In this document: in pieces, positions 44,458 to 53,040 of the stretch
Numbering within the stretch: the stretch's first letter is position 1
Layout of the letters: every line of letters begins with the position of its first letter
Origin: CAWUEX02 sp038148375
GTDB lineage: Bacteria > Pseudomonadota > Alphaproteobacteria > Rhodospirillales > Rhodospirillaceae
Assembly (NCBI GenBank): GCA_038148375.1
Contig: JAYQVH010000003.1
Location: 124,001-188,000, forward strand
Reading direction: 5' to 3'
DNA length: 64,000 nt
The notes under the pieces: generated by a model
The model's database searches: none
What the model was told of the DNA's origin: nothing
Seen by the model: the letters and a program-made list of their open reading frames with translations, nothing else
Made by a program: the position numbers and the translations under genes

Positions 44458-45936
44458 TCAGCGCGCCGCGACCTGATAGGAGCGCAGGCGGACAAACGCC
44501 GCGACACCTGCCAAAATCATCACCCCAAACAAACCGATCAGCGCGGGTGACAGACGCGCAATCACATCACTCAAAGATTCCGGCCGATACTCAAACTCTG
44601 GGAACCGATCGTAATCCGCAGAAACCAGAGGGTCTTTCGACAGAAATCTGACCGCGAAATAGTCCTTCCACTCTTTGTGGAAGTCGAACACTTGGCCCAT
44701 GAAGTCCTCATACCGGTCAGCGCTGGTGCCAGAGACCTCGTTGAGGGCCTGCTGCATCATGATCGCCGGCGACAAATACTGGTACTGCTGCACCAGACCT
44801 TCCTGGCGGTTCAGCTGCGACTGGAACTGATCGTAAAGAGGCCGCACTTCCTTTTCGATCGCCTCGGAGTTGGCGATCGACAACGTGAGGAAATCACGGG
44901 CCTTATCCTCGGCGTTTGGCACCAGCTCGAGGTGGTCGTAATAAAATTCGTCCAGCGCTTTCATGTACTGGAACGACGCTTCGGTTTGAGCTTCACGTGA
45001 GGCGGTCACCAAGTCCATGCGCGACGGCGCCGGATAAAGAGTGGTCGCGACAATGCTTACCAGCGTCGGCACAATAACCACGAACAGCAGCCAGCTGCCC
45101 GCCAGGATCAACCCGTTGGTGGCGGAACTTTTACCCATGGCGTTGACGAACACCGCCAGGAAAAACCAGAACATGCCGTAGAGCAGACATGCGCCGGCCC
45201 AGAAGCCGAACCGCATCCAGGTTTCCGGATTGTCCAACTGGGTGCCCACAGCCAGCGTCGATGCCAAACCCGCCACCGCAACCACGCCTAACAAGATCAT
45301 GAAACGGGTTATGAGCTTGCACGTCATCAGTTCGCGCAATGAAATCGGGTGCGCCATGATCATCGCGAGCGTCCCCTGCTCCTTCTCGCTGGACAGCACT
45401 CCGTAGGTCAGGGCCAGAATGAAAATCGGCAGAAGGAAGATGATGACGAAGGAAATGTCGAAAGCGCCGGTCGCCAAATTGACCGGGTTTTCGATCTCGC
45501 TGTAGCGCGTGACATCGACGATGTTGCGCATATTGACCGGAACATAGGACAGGGAAATATCACTCTGGCCGATGGATAGTGCGGCAAGTCCGGTCGGCGG
45601 AAGCACCGCATAAGCGGCGGTTTCGGCGCCGACGGCGCCGGCATTCGTGCCTTGCGGCGGGCCGCTGCCCGGTGCGTGATTGATGGTGGCGAATTGAACT
45701 TCACCCCCTTCGTCTTCGATCTTCTGCTCATACTTGATGACGTCGGCGCGCATCGCGTCGCGCATGCCGGCCTCGAATGCAATAGCTGCGTCCGCGCCCT
45801 GCATCTGCCGGTCGATCATGTTGCGTCCAGACCAGGCCGCAAAAGCGATGGCGCACGCCAATACCGTCAACAGAACCGACAGCATTGAGGTACGGGCAAG
45901 GCTGCGGGCCTCGTGAGAAATAATCAGCGCGTACAT
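44458..45936 (-). CDS. ABC-2 type permease, DUF3526-like (paralogue 2)
   Basis: The 492-residue membrane protein has a first helix near residue 17-37, a long extracytoplasmic stretch, and a group of helices starting at IVFIILLPIFILALTYGVLSSEKEQGTLAMIMAHP, the conserved post-helix segment of ABC-2 permeases. A second large soluble insert with DEFYYDHLELVPNAEDKARDF lies before the last helix. This arrangement fits permeases with DUF3526, often paired. It overlaps the stop of the next permease gene by one base, so the two probably form a heterodimeric channel served by the ATPase at 47420. Confidence 0.87.
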   Translation of the reverse strand: MYALIISHEARSLARTSMLSVLLTVLACAIAFAAWSGRNMIDRQMQGADAAIAFEAGMRDAMRADVIKYEQKIEDEGGEVQFATINHAPGSGPPQGTNAGAVGAETAAYAVLPPTGLAALSIGQSDISLSYVPVNMRNIVDVTRYSEIENPVNLATGAFDISFVIIFLLPIFILALTYGVLSSEKEQGTLAMIMAHPISLRELMTCKLITRFMILLGVVAVAGLASTLAVGTQLDNPETWMRFGFWAGACLLYGMFWFFLAVFVNAMGKSSATNGLILAGSWLLFVVIVPTLVSIVATTLYPAPSRMDLVTASREAQTEASFQYMKALDEFYYDHLELVPNAEDKARDFLTLSIANSEAIEKEVRPLYDQFQSQLNRQEGLVQQYQYLSPAIMMQQALNEVSGTSADRYEDFMGQVFDFHKEWKDYFAVRFLSKDPLVSADYDRFPEFEYRPESLSDVIARLSPALIGLFGVMILAGVAAFVRLRSYQVAAR

Positions 45937-47375
45937 CAGCGGGCCTCCGTGCTCAGACGGTCAACGGCGGCGACGGACGCCGTCACAGCGAATGCCAGCC
46001 AGATGGTGAGGATAACAAAGTTCCGGGTGTGTTCGCCAAGAGCCTGGCCGACGGTAGGCTGGTCGAACTCGAAAGGCGGCACGATGGCGAAAACCTCTTC
46101 GTCGGCGGTCATGTAGTTCGAAGAGCTGAATGAGTCATTGAGGCTGGCCGCCGCCTTGGACAAATAGCCGTTCATCTTCGCGACCATATTTCGGCGATAT
46201 GATTCGGTCGCATTCATGAACTCGATATGAGTGATGAGATCCGTGCCGCTCATCGCCATCGACACAGACCGCAACGACAGGATCGGTGCGATCACGCCGA
46301 AGGAGTCCTGCAAGCGGCGCTGGTCCGTATAGGCTTGGCGTAGATTGTTGTAGTGATAGTCGAAGACATCGTGGTCTAGTTCTTCGAGCTTCTGCATGCG
46401 TGTCGCCGGCCAATACACCGGCAGTTCTGCCACGGAATTGACCCCGTACTCCTGATAAAGCTCGGCCTGCATTTCCTGAATACGCCGCCACGGTGACACA
46501 CCGTCGAATCCTTTGGCCTGCATTGTACGCATGTCGGCCATGAACTCGCCGTACGCAGGTGTTGGGCAGACCGCTTTGGAAATTTCAGTAACCGCTTTTG
46601 GCGCAATGAACGCCGTAAAGGCCCAAAAGCCGACAAGCGCGATCAGCGCGTGGCGTCCCGACTTGGCCCACGCAGAGACGGCGAGTGTCAGGAACAAAAA
46701 GATCGCCGCATACGCGCCGTAGGTCGACACCAGAACACTCATCCGCGCCATGAACCCGGCTGATGTGTTCAACTCAGCCAGCGAAAGCGCCAGCGCGCCG
46801 AGCACCAGGCACGGGACAACGATAAGGGCCACGCCGGCGCCGATGCCGATGGCCTTGCCCCACAAGATATCGCGGCGCCGCACACCCATGCTGAGCAACT
46901 GGCGCAGCGTGCCCGAATCCCGTTCGCCGGAAAACGCGGTAAAGCCGAGGAAAATAATGATCAGCGGCACAAGCACTTGCAGTATGAATGCACCGGTGAG
47001 GTCGCCGAATCGCGCAACCGCATTCAAATCCGACGCGGGCCTGGCCAGCGCGAAATTCTGTTTGTGCGCTTCCATGAATACCGCCGTGCCCGTATAGGCT
47101 TCGACGCCTGAATCAAAATACGACAGCGGTCCGGCCGGCTTGAACGCATAGTTGCCGTAATGGGCCGCGGAATGCGGGTTCTTGTCACCCTGTTTAAGCC
47201 ACTGCGTGTTGCTCGTGGCCTGTGCACTGCTCTGCAGGTCCTGGTAACTGGCGTAGCGCTGCCAGCCCGTCGCAAGGGCCGTGATCAGGAGCAGCGCGAG
47301 AATGATACCTGTCCAGTGAAACCGGCCATCGCGCACCAGTTCAGTTAGTTCTTTTCGGGCAACAAACCTGATCAT
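45936..47375 (-). CDS. ABC-2 type permease, DUF3526-like (paralogue 1)
   Basis: The 479-residue protein opens MIRFVARKELTELVRDGRF, typical of ABC-2 permeases, with a first helix (ILALLLITALATGW), a soluble loop, then LQVLVPLIIIFLGFTAFSGERDSGTLRQLLSMGVRRRDILWGK, the coupling-helix region. Several helices and an about 170-residue extracytoplasmic part follow, then a final helix. It is homologous in layout to the downstream permease. Together with the ATPase it should form an exporter or an extractor of a membrane substrate. It overlaps the neighbouring gene by one base. Confidence 0.88.
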   Translation of the reverse strand: MIRFVARKELTELVRDGRFHWTGIILALLLITALATGWQRYASYQDLQSSAQATSNTQWLKQGDKNPHSAAHYGNYAFKPAGPLSYFDSGVEAYTGTAVFMEAHKQNFALARPASDLNAVARFGDLTGAFILQVLVPLIIIFLGFTAFSGERDSGTLRQLLSMGVRRRDILWGKAIGIGAGVALIVVPCLVLGALALSLAELNTSAGFMARMSVLVSTYGAYAAIFLFLTLAVSAWAKSGRHALIALVGFWAFTAFIAPKAVTEISKAVCPTPAYGEFMADMRTMQAKGFDGVSPWRRIQEMQAELYQEYGVNSVAELPVYWPATRMQKLEELDHDVFDYHYNNLRQAYTDQRRLQDSFGVIAPILSLRSVSMAMSGTDLITHIEFMNATESYRRNMVAKMNGYLSKAAASLNDSFSSSNYMTADEEVFAIVPPFEFDQPTVGQALGEHTRNFVILTIWLAFAVTASVAAVDRLSTEAR

Positions 47376-47419
47376 CGCTCCCCTCCCCTGGGCTCACGGA
47401 TCAAATAGACCCCGGCGCT

Positions 47420-48121
47420 TTAGTGCATGTGTTCGAGATAAATGCGCTCGACATCGGCGTGGGACACTTCGGCCGTTGTCATTTCCTGCATCAGATTTCC
47501 TTCGCGCATGATGCCGATGCGCGTGCCTGTTTCCTTTGCGCGGAACAGATCGTGAGTCGCCATCAGGATGGCCGCGCCCTCGTTCTGCAGCTGCACAAGC
47601 AATTCGGAGAATTCATTCGACGCCTTCGGATCGAGACCTGACGTCGGCTCATCGAGCAAAAGCGCTTTGGCTTGTTTCGCCAGAGCGATGGCAACGCCAA
47701 CCTTTTGGCGCATACCTTTGGAATACGTCGACACGCGACGATCCGCGGCTTCGGCCTGAAGTCCACAGCGGGTCAGAAAGCCACGCAAGTCTTGATCGCC
47801 GTACTCGTCATGACCGCCAAGGCGGGCGAAGTACTGAATGTTCTCCAATCCCGTCAGGTTTGGATACAGCATCACCTGCTCGGGAATGTAGGCGAGAAAC
47901 TTTTTCGTCTCGAGCGGGTTTTCGGTGACGTCGATGCCGTTGACCTTGGCGCTGCCACCCGACGGATCGATGAAATTCAAAAACAAATTGATCGTCGTTG
48001 TCTTACCGGCGCCGTTGGCTCCGAGCAGGCAATATATATCGCCGGCGTTGATCGTCAGGTTGAGACCCTTAAGAGCCTCGTGACTGCCATATGTCTTTTT
48101 CAGATTTATCGCTTCAAGCAC
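47420..48121 (-). CDS. ABC transporter ATP-binding protein
   Basis: From GTG 48121 (GAGGGAGG about seven bases upstream) this is a 233-residue ATPase. It has Walker A GANGAGKT (34-41), the signature YSKGMRQKVGVA in place of LSGGQ, and Walker B ALLLDEPTSGLD, followed by the switch ATHD. An upstream ATG at 48316 would add a sequence without homology that crosses the TetR operator, so it is rejected. It powers the two DUF3526-type permeases downstream. It is divergent from the tetR gene across a 137-base region with a clear operator. Confidence 0.93.
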   Translation of the reverse strand: MLEAINLKKTYGSHEALKGLNLTINAGDIYCLLGANGAGKTTTINLFLNFIDPSGGSAKVNGIDVTENPLETKKFLAYIPEQVMLYPNLTGLENIQYFARLGGHDEYGDQDLRGFLTRCGLQAEAADRRVSTYSKGMRQKVGVAIALAKQAKALLLDEPTSGLDPKASNEFSELLVQLQNEGAAILMATHDLFRAKETGTRIGIMREGNLMQEMTTAEVSHADVERIYLEHMH

Positions 48122-48203
48122 CTGCGTGCCTCCCTCTCGTTCCGGTTCAAACCGGTCTCCATTCTGCATATAGCGCAGCCTCCGGATAGCAGTATTGAAA
48201 AAA

Positions 48204-48219
48204 TTGACCGTTCGGTCAA
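48204..48219. promoter_or_regulatory. TetR-type operator palindrome
   Basis: TTGACCG-TT-CGGTCAA is a perfect inverted repeat (7-base arms, 2-base centre) of the TGACCG..CGGTCA type found at many TetR-family operators. It lies between the divergent ABC ATPase gene (start 48121) and tetR (start 48259), about 40 bases before the latter, which is the position expected for autoregulation and control of the exporter operon. Confidence 0.8.
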
Positions 48220-48258
48220 CTTTTTGTAGTGTCGCAGAAATGCTGGGATTGCGAGGGT

Positions 48259-48978
48259 ATGACCGGACACACCAAGGGCAAGGGCCAACTGAAGCGGGAG
48301 GCGACGGAGGCGTCAATCATTGACGCGTTTCATCGCCTGGCTGAGCAGCACGGTGTACGCGGTGTCGGGGTGAATGCTCTGGTGCAAGAAGCCGGTGTCG
48401 GCAAGGGCCTCATCTACAAATATTTCGGTGGACTGTCCGGTGTGGTCAAAGCGTGGGCCGAAAAGAACCGGCTGTGGCCCGACACCGGCGAACTGATGGG
48501 CCTGTCCGATGAGGCGTTCTCTGGTCTGTCGCCGGAAGACCAAATGAAAACCGTCATCCGCAATCACTTAACTGCGCTGAAGGACAATCCCGTTGCCCTG
48601 GACGTGCTGGCCGACGAGCTCATGAGTCCGGCAGAGATTACCGACTCCCTGTCAGATGCACGCAAGCGTCTTGGCCGGGAGCACCAGGCGATTTTTGCCG
48701 CCAATCATGCCATGCGCGAGACCGACAACCGTGCGATCGTGATGTTAATGATCGCGGCCGCGAACTACATAGCCATGCGGGCCGCACGCGCGCCCCGGTT
48801 CATGGGTGAAGATTTAGCTTCGGAAGACGGCTGGCAAAAAATGTTGGACCGATTTGATCAGGTTATCGAATTCGCGGTCGGTCGACACCCTGAGGACGCC
48901 ACCGCGACTGACAGAACACCCGCGACGTCACGCGCGTCGAAGCGTTCAGCCTCCGTCTCGCCGCTAACCGACACTTAG
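48259..48978 (+). CDS. TetR-family transcriptional regulator
   Basis: The 239-residue protein (ATG 48259; an upstream GTG at 48229 is less likely because it lies close to the operator) has an N-terminal helix-turn-helix, HRLAEQHGVRGVGVNALVQEAGVGKGLIYKYFG, followed by a helical ligand domain. The Lys/Arg-rich start and Ser/Thr-rich end are variable. It faces the ABC exporter operon across a palindromic operator and probably represses it and itself, with release by a small ligand. The ligand is unknown. Confidence 0.92.
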   Translation: MTGHTKGKGQLKREATEASIIDAFHRLAEQHGVRGVGVNALVQEAGVGKGLIYKYFGGLSGVVKAWAEKNRLWPDTGELMGLSDEAFSGLSPEDQMKTVIRNHLTALKDNPVALDVLADELMSPAEITDSLSDARKRLGREHQAIFAANHAMRETDNRAIVMLMIAAANYIAMRAARAPRFMGEDLASEDGWQKMLDRFDQVIEFAVGRHPEDATATDRTPATSRASKRSASVSPLTDT

Positions 48979-48998
48979 GTGTATTTGAACGGGCCGAA

Positions 48999-50198
48999 CT
49001 AAGCCGCCGGCGCGTCCGAAGAGTCTGCTGAGGTCGGCAAGGTCAAAACCATAATGAACGTCGGGACCATAAACACGGCGGCGAACACAAAAGGAATTGC
49101 CGGCCCCAAGTGTTCAAATACGAAGCCGGCGTACATCGGCCCCACCACGCGCGATAGGCTGCCGGCACCCTGATAGACGCCGAGTACGGCTCCGCGTTCC
49201 GTGTCGTCGGCCTCCTTCGAAACGAGGCTTGAAAGGGACGGATTCGCCAACCCGTTGCCGATTGCCAGACAGGTCATCGCCACGACAAGCGACGCAACGG
49301 CAGTCGTATAGCTCAGCACGAGATAGCCCGAACCCAAAAAGACTACGGCGACGCTTACCAAGCGGCGTTCCCCGAACTTACTTGTCAGCGGGCCGATTAA
49401 GCCGCCTTGTATGACGACACCGATTACACCGACATATGTAAGGAGCAGCCCAATATCGCGGGGGCCGAACGAGAGCAGGCGGCTGGCCCACAGTGCCAGC
49501 GTCGTCTCCAACAGCGCCCAGGCCATTGTGACAACGAAGCCTATGGCGACAAGAAGCGCCAACACCCTGCGCGAAAAAGCCTGTCGCACGCGCTCGGACG
49601 CGGTCAGTTTGGGACGGCTGCGGATTCTAGTTCTGACCTCCTCGCTCAGCGATTCAGGCAAGAACAACACGACGCCAATGAGGGCCGCGGTCGTCAAGGC
49701 TGCCGCGACAAGAGCGGGAAGCAGGAAATTCGCCGTCTCCAGGTCCGCGCCGGCCAAAACACCACCGATGACCGGCCCGAAAATAAATCCCAGCCCGAAG
49801 GCGGCGCCCAGCATGCCCATACCCTTGGCTCGGGTCTGCGGTGTGGTTACGTCGGCGACGTAGGCAAATGCGGTGGAGATATTGCCAGCCATGAGCCCGC
49901 CGAAAATACGAGACACAATAACCAGCGCCAACGAGTCGGCCAGACCGAGTATCACATAGGAGACAACGAATCCGCTGAGCGTCCACGCGAGGATTGGCCG
50001 GCGCCCGTACTTATCGCTCAGCTTTCCCCACAATGGAGCGGCGATGAACTGGAACAGAGAGTATAGGCCGAGCGTTATCGTAATGACTTCCGGTCCTGCG
50101 CCTACGCGTTCGACGTAGAATGGCAAGAGGGGGACCATGATGCCGAACCCGACAAGGTCAACGAATACGATCAAGAACAGAACGACAATTGGTTTCAT
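48999..50198 (-). CDS. MFS transporter, TetA-like drug:H+ antiporter (DHA1)
   Basis: The 399-residue protein has 12 helices and the family stretches VDLVGFGIMVPLLPFY, the loop motif GKLSDKYGRRPIL between helices 2 and 3, and GFIFGPVIGGVLAG in helix 5 (the antiporter motif). It is close to the TetA/Bcr-type group that exports drugs in exchange for protons. The gene is convergent with tetR, so they are not the classical divergent tetR-tetA pair. The substrate is unknown. Confidence 0.9.
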   Translation of the reverse strand: MKPIVVLFLIVFVDLVGFGIMVPLLPFYVERVGAGPEVITITLGLYSLFQFIAAPLWGKLSDKYGRRPILAWTLSGFVVSYVILGLADSLALVIVSRIFGGLMAGNISTAFAYVADVTTPQTRAKGMGMLGAAFGLGFIFGPVIGGVLAGADLETANFLLPALVAAALTTAALIGVVLFLPESLSEEVRTRIRSRPKLTASERVRQAFSRRVLALLVAIGFVVTMAWALLETTLALWASRLLSFGPRDIGLLLTYVGVIGVVIQGGLIGPLTSKFGERRLVSVAVVFLGSGYLVLSYTTAVASLVVAMTCLAIGNGLANPSLSSLVSKEADDTERGAVLGVYQGAGSLSRVVGPMYAGFVFEHLGPAIPFVFAAVFMVPTFIMVLTLPTSADSSDAPAA

Positions 50199-50239
50199 CA
50201 GCGGTGTCTTTTCGGGTTTTGGAAAATCCTACCGTTCGC

Positions 50240-51382
50240 CTACTCAGACTTCGCGCGCGGAGGTACAAAAACTTCCGGCGCCTCACCGGGAACGGACTCA
50301 ACATAAAGCGACCGGCTTGGGAAGGCGAAAGCCGTGCCAGCACGTTCAACAATCTCTTTCACCTTGTATGCAAGCTTTTCTTTAACTTTGAGCCATTCGC
50401 CCCAGTTCGTCGTCTTCGTGAAGCAGTATAGAAGAATGTCGATGGACGAATCGTTGAAACTGTCGATACGGACAAACGTCGCAACGTCGGAAGGCGCCGC
50501 GAAATCCTCGGTGTTGAGAATGTAGTCCTCGATCTCGTCCCGGATTTGGCGCAACTGATCCACGGTGGTTCCGTATTCGACGCCAATAATCCATTTGATG
50601 CGACGATGCGACATCTCACTGAAATTGGTAACAGCGTTGTCCGCCAGCTTGGCGTTGGGCACATAGACTGGGGCTTTGTCAAAGCGCCGTACGTGAGTGG
50701 AACGAAAACCAATATGCTCCACTGTTCCCTCGACAATGCCGTCAACCATGATCCAATCCCCAACCCTCATGCGCTTCTCAGCGATCACGAGAATGCCAGC
50801 GATAAGATTCTTGAAGAGGTCTTGTGCGCCCAGCGCGACCGCGACACCGAAAAGCCCCAAGCCCGCGAGGATGGGGCCGACTTGAATTCCCCAAATTTCC
50901 AGGATGGCAGCGGCGCCAATAAACACGACCGCGATGTGGAGAAAGCTGACCAGCCAATCCAGCATCTCGCGCGTCAACAGGTTCTCCAGACTGCGGATCG
51001 CGTTACTGAGAGGGCCGGTAATGAGGTAGAGCGCCCAAAAAATATCGAAAACGACGAGCGTGCGAATAAACAGTCCGGCTTTGTCTTCGTGGTCGTTCGA
51101 CAGATTTATGAAATCAAGCGCAAAGAAAAACCCAAGAATGACCGGAATGAAGCGCACCGGCCCCTGCAGAGCGTCGAAAATCGTGTCGTCGATCTCGGTT
51201 TCCGATTTGCGGGCGAGCCGCCGCATTGTGCCCAGCAGGAACTTGGTGAACAAACCTCGAAGCACCAGAAAAAAGGCGAGAATGCCGAGCGCGATGAGAA
51301 CCGAACCGAAATCGGTTCCGGCCACACCGGTTTGCCAAACGTCGGTGACGAGGTCCCAGAATTCGATCAACTGATCTTGCAC
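50240..51382 (-). CDS. mechanosensitive ion channel, MscS family
   Basis: GTG 51382, with GGAG about eight bases upstream, gives 380 residues; an upstream in-frame TTG at 51412 is possible. There are about five hydrophobic helices, then the pore helix and beta-domain typical of MscS: GPILAGLGLFGVAVALGAQDLFKNLIAGI and GDWIMVDGIVEGTVEHIGFRSTHVRRFD. The C-terminal cage domain follows. Such channels open under membrane tension to release solutes on osmotic downshift. The gene stands alone on this strand. Confidence 0.92.
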   Translation of the reverse strand: MQDQLIEFWDLVTDVWQTGVAGTDFGSVLIALGILAFFLVLRGLFTKFLLGTMRRLARKSETEIDDTIFDALQGPVRFIPVILGFFFALDFINLSNDHEDKAGLFIRTLVVFDIFWALYLITGPLSNAIRSLENLLTREMLDWLVSFLHIAVVFIGAAAILEIWGIQVGPILAGLGLFGVAVALGAQDLFKNLIAGILVIAEKRMRVGDWIMVDGIVEGTVEHIGFRSTHVRRFDKAPVYVPNAKLADNAVTNFSEMSHRRIKWIIGVEYGTTVDQLRQIRDEIEDYILNTEDFAAPSDVATFVRIDSFNDSSIDILLYCFTKTTNWGEWLKVKEKLAYKVKEIVERAGTAFAFPSRSLYVESVPGEAPEVFVPPRAKSE

Positions 51383-51541
51383 GCCTGATTCTCCACCAAC
51401 ACCAGTGGCCAACTTCGGCCCTCGTCATAAGGTGTTGGCCGTGCGAAATCAAAGGCTTCGATAGCAGGTTCGTCCGCGCATCTTACCAAACGCGGCGCTA
51501 TAATAAGCGCCAGCATATTCTTCAGCGAAGGTTCTAGAGCC

Positions 51542-51862
51542 ATGTCACGCCCCAAGCCCCCGAAGCCCCGGACCAAACAAGGAGGTCCGCAAAAGCGCCG
51601 GACACCGAAAAGCGCGTCAGGTCCTGGCAAGGATCTCGGCGCCCTCTTGCACGCAGAGATGGAACGCTGTCCAACGGCGGAGAAGCTTCATGACAGTGTG
51701 ATAGAGCCGTTCTTGAGCGCGCTGGTATCGGTCTGCAACGCGCGCGGCTACGTGCTCAATATATATGGTGAACACTGCAATCTGGCCGTTACTCCTGAAA
51801 ATCACGCCGAGCAGATATACCGGCTTGTGGACGCCTATCTCGATGAAACTGACATGGCCTGA
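51542..51862 (+). CDS. small hypothetical protein
   Basis: The 106-residue protein begins with about 30 very basic, Pro-rich residues (RPKPPKPRTKQGGPQKRR), then a helical segment with LHAEMERCPTAEKLHDSV and CNARGYVLNIYGEHCNLAV, and ends acidic (DAYLDETDMA). I recognise no family. Codon use and frame support a real gene, and the start has an upstream GGTTCTAGAGCC without a clear ribosome site. No functional neighbour is evident. Confidence 0.6.
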   Translation: MSRPKPPKPRTKQGGPQKRRTPKSASGPGKDLGALLHAEMERCPTAEKLHDSVIEPFLSALVSVCNARGYVLNIYGEHCNLAVTPENHAEQIYRLVDAYLDETDMA

Positions 51863-51950
51863 GTCGTCCGCGATTCTGGACTTGTCGGCGTGCCGTATTT
51901 GACCAATATGGATTTAAACCGCCCACCCTCAGACCATTGAGGAGACGAGA

Positions 51951-52949
51951 ATACCTGCTCTGGAAACAATCGGCGCCACCCGCACTGTTAAGAGTGGTCC
52001 GGACCGCCCGCTTTATCCGGCGATTGAGGCCAATCGCGCGGGGTTTTTGCGCGTCGATAAATTGCATCGCCTGTATTGGGAAGAAAGCGGCAACAAAAAA
52101 GGTATTCCGATTATCTTTTTACACGGCGGTCCGGGAGCCGGTACGGCACCGGCATACCGCCGCTTCTTCGACCCATCCCATTACCGCATCATTTTGATGG
52201 ATCAGCGCGGCGCCGGGCGTTCAACACCGGAAGCAGAACTTTCTGACAACACGACGGCCCATTTGATCGCCGACCTGGAGGCGCTGCGGGCACACCTCAA
52301 AATCGATCGGTGGATCATCTTCGGAGGATCTTGGGGGTCGACGCTAGCGCTAGCCTATGGGCAAGCCCATCCTGAGCGCTGCATCGGATTTATTTTGCGC
52401 GGCGTTTTTCTGTTCTCCGAAAAAGAGGTGGATTGGTTTCTGCACGGAATGAGCCGGTTTTTCCCCGAAGCCGCCCGCGCCTTTGCCAATCATATTCCCC
52501 CCGAAGAACGCCATGATCTGCTCGGCGCCTACTACCAGCGCCTGACGGACCATAACCCAGCCGTTTACAAACCCGCGGCGGCAGCTTGGTGCGCATACGA
52601 AAACGCGTGCTCACGGCTAATACCGACGAGTTCCAAGTCGGCACGATCAAATGCCTACTATGCGGGCGCGCTCTCTATGGCACGGATCGAAGCGCACTAC
52701 ATGATGAACAAGGGATTCCTTGCGCCTGACCAGTTGATGTCTGGCCTACCGATCTTAGCCAAGCATCCCGCTGTCATTGTCCAGGGCCGCTATGACATGG
52801 TGTGTCCGATCGCGACGGCCGATCGCCTAGCCCAAGTTTGGGACGGTGCCGCCTATCGAATTGTGCCGGATGCCGGTCACTCGTCGATGGAAGCAGGTGT
52901 GCGGTCTGAACTGATACGGGCGACGGATGAGTTTCGGGACCTGACGTAG
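51951..52949 (+). CDS. pip: prolyl aminopeptidase (proline iminopeptidase) with no standard start codon
   Basis: The alpha/beta hydrolase fold is clear: LYPAIEANRAGFLRVD at the start, IFLHGGPGAG, DQRGAGRS, the elbow FGGSWGSTLALAYGQ with the catalytic serine, and DAGHSSMEAG with the histidine. The enzyme removes N-terminal proline from peptides in the cytosol. The conserved LYPxIE stretch is in frame before any ATG, GTG or TTG (an in-frame TTG at 52047 would cut it off). The best-placed start is an ATA at 51951, six bases after GAGGAG, which looks like a mutated ATG (M-PALETIG). The in-frame stop upstream is at 51915. The product would be 332 residues. Confidence 0.88.
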   Translation: MPALETIGATRTVKSGPDRPLYPAIEANRAGFLRVDKLHRLYWEESGNKKGIPIIFLHGGPGAGTAPAYRRFFDPSHYRIILMDQRGAGRSTPEAELSDNTTAHLIADLEALRAHLKIDRWIIFGGSWGSTLALAYGQAHPERCIGFILRGVFLFSEKEVDWFLHGMSRFFPEAARAFANHIPPEERHDLLGAYYQRLTDHNPAVYKPAAAAWCAYENACSRLIPTSSKSARSNAYYAGALSMARIEAHYMMNKGFLAPDQLMSGLPILAKHPAVIVQGRYDMVCPIATADRLAQVWDGAAYRIVPDAGHSSMEAGVRSELIRATDEFRDLT

Positions 52950-53040
52950 CTCCAGGCAGAGGTCCGGCACCGCGGGCCTCTCCTAGGCTCGAGCCCCAAA
53001 TTTTCGCGCATAAAGAGTATCTTCGCCCCAGTATACACGT

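Noticed and set aside
48122..48316. N-terminal extension of the ABC ATPase to an ATG at 48316
   Set aside because: It runs across the operator and into the tetR gene, lacks homology, and a good ribosome site precedes GTG 48121.
48259..50198. Classical tetR-tetA resistance pair
   Set aside because: The two genes are convergent, and the operator lies on the other side of tetR next to the ABC operon.
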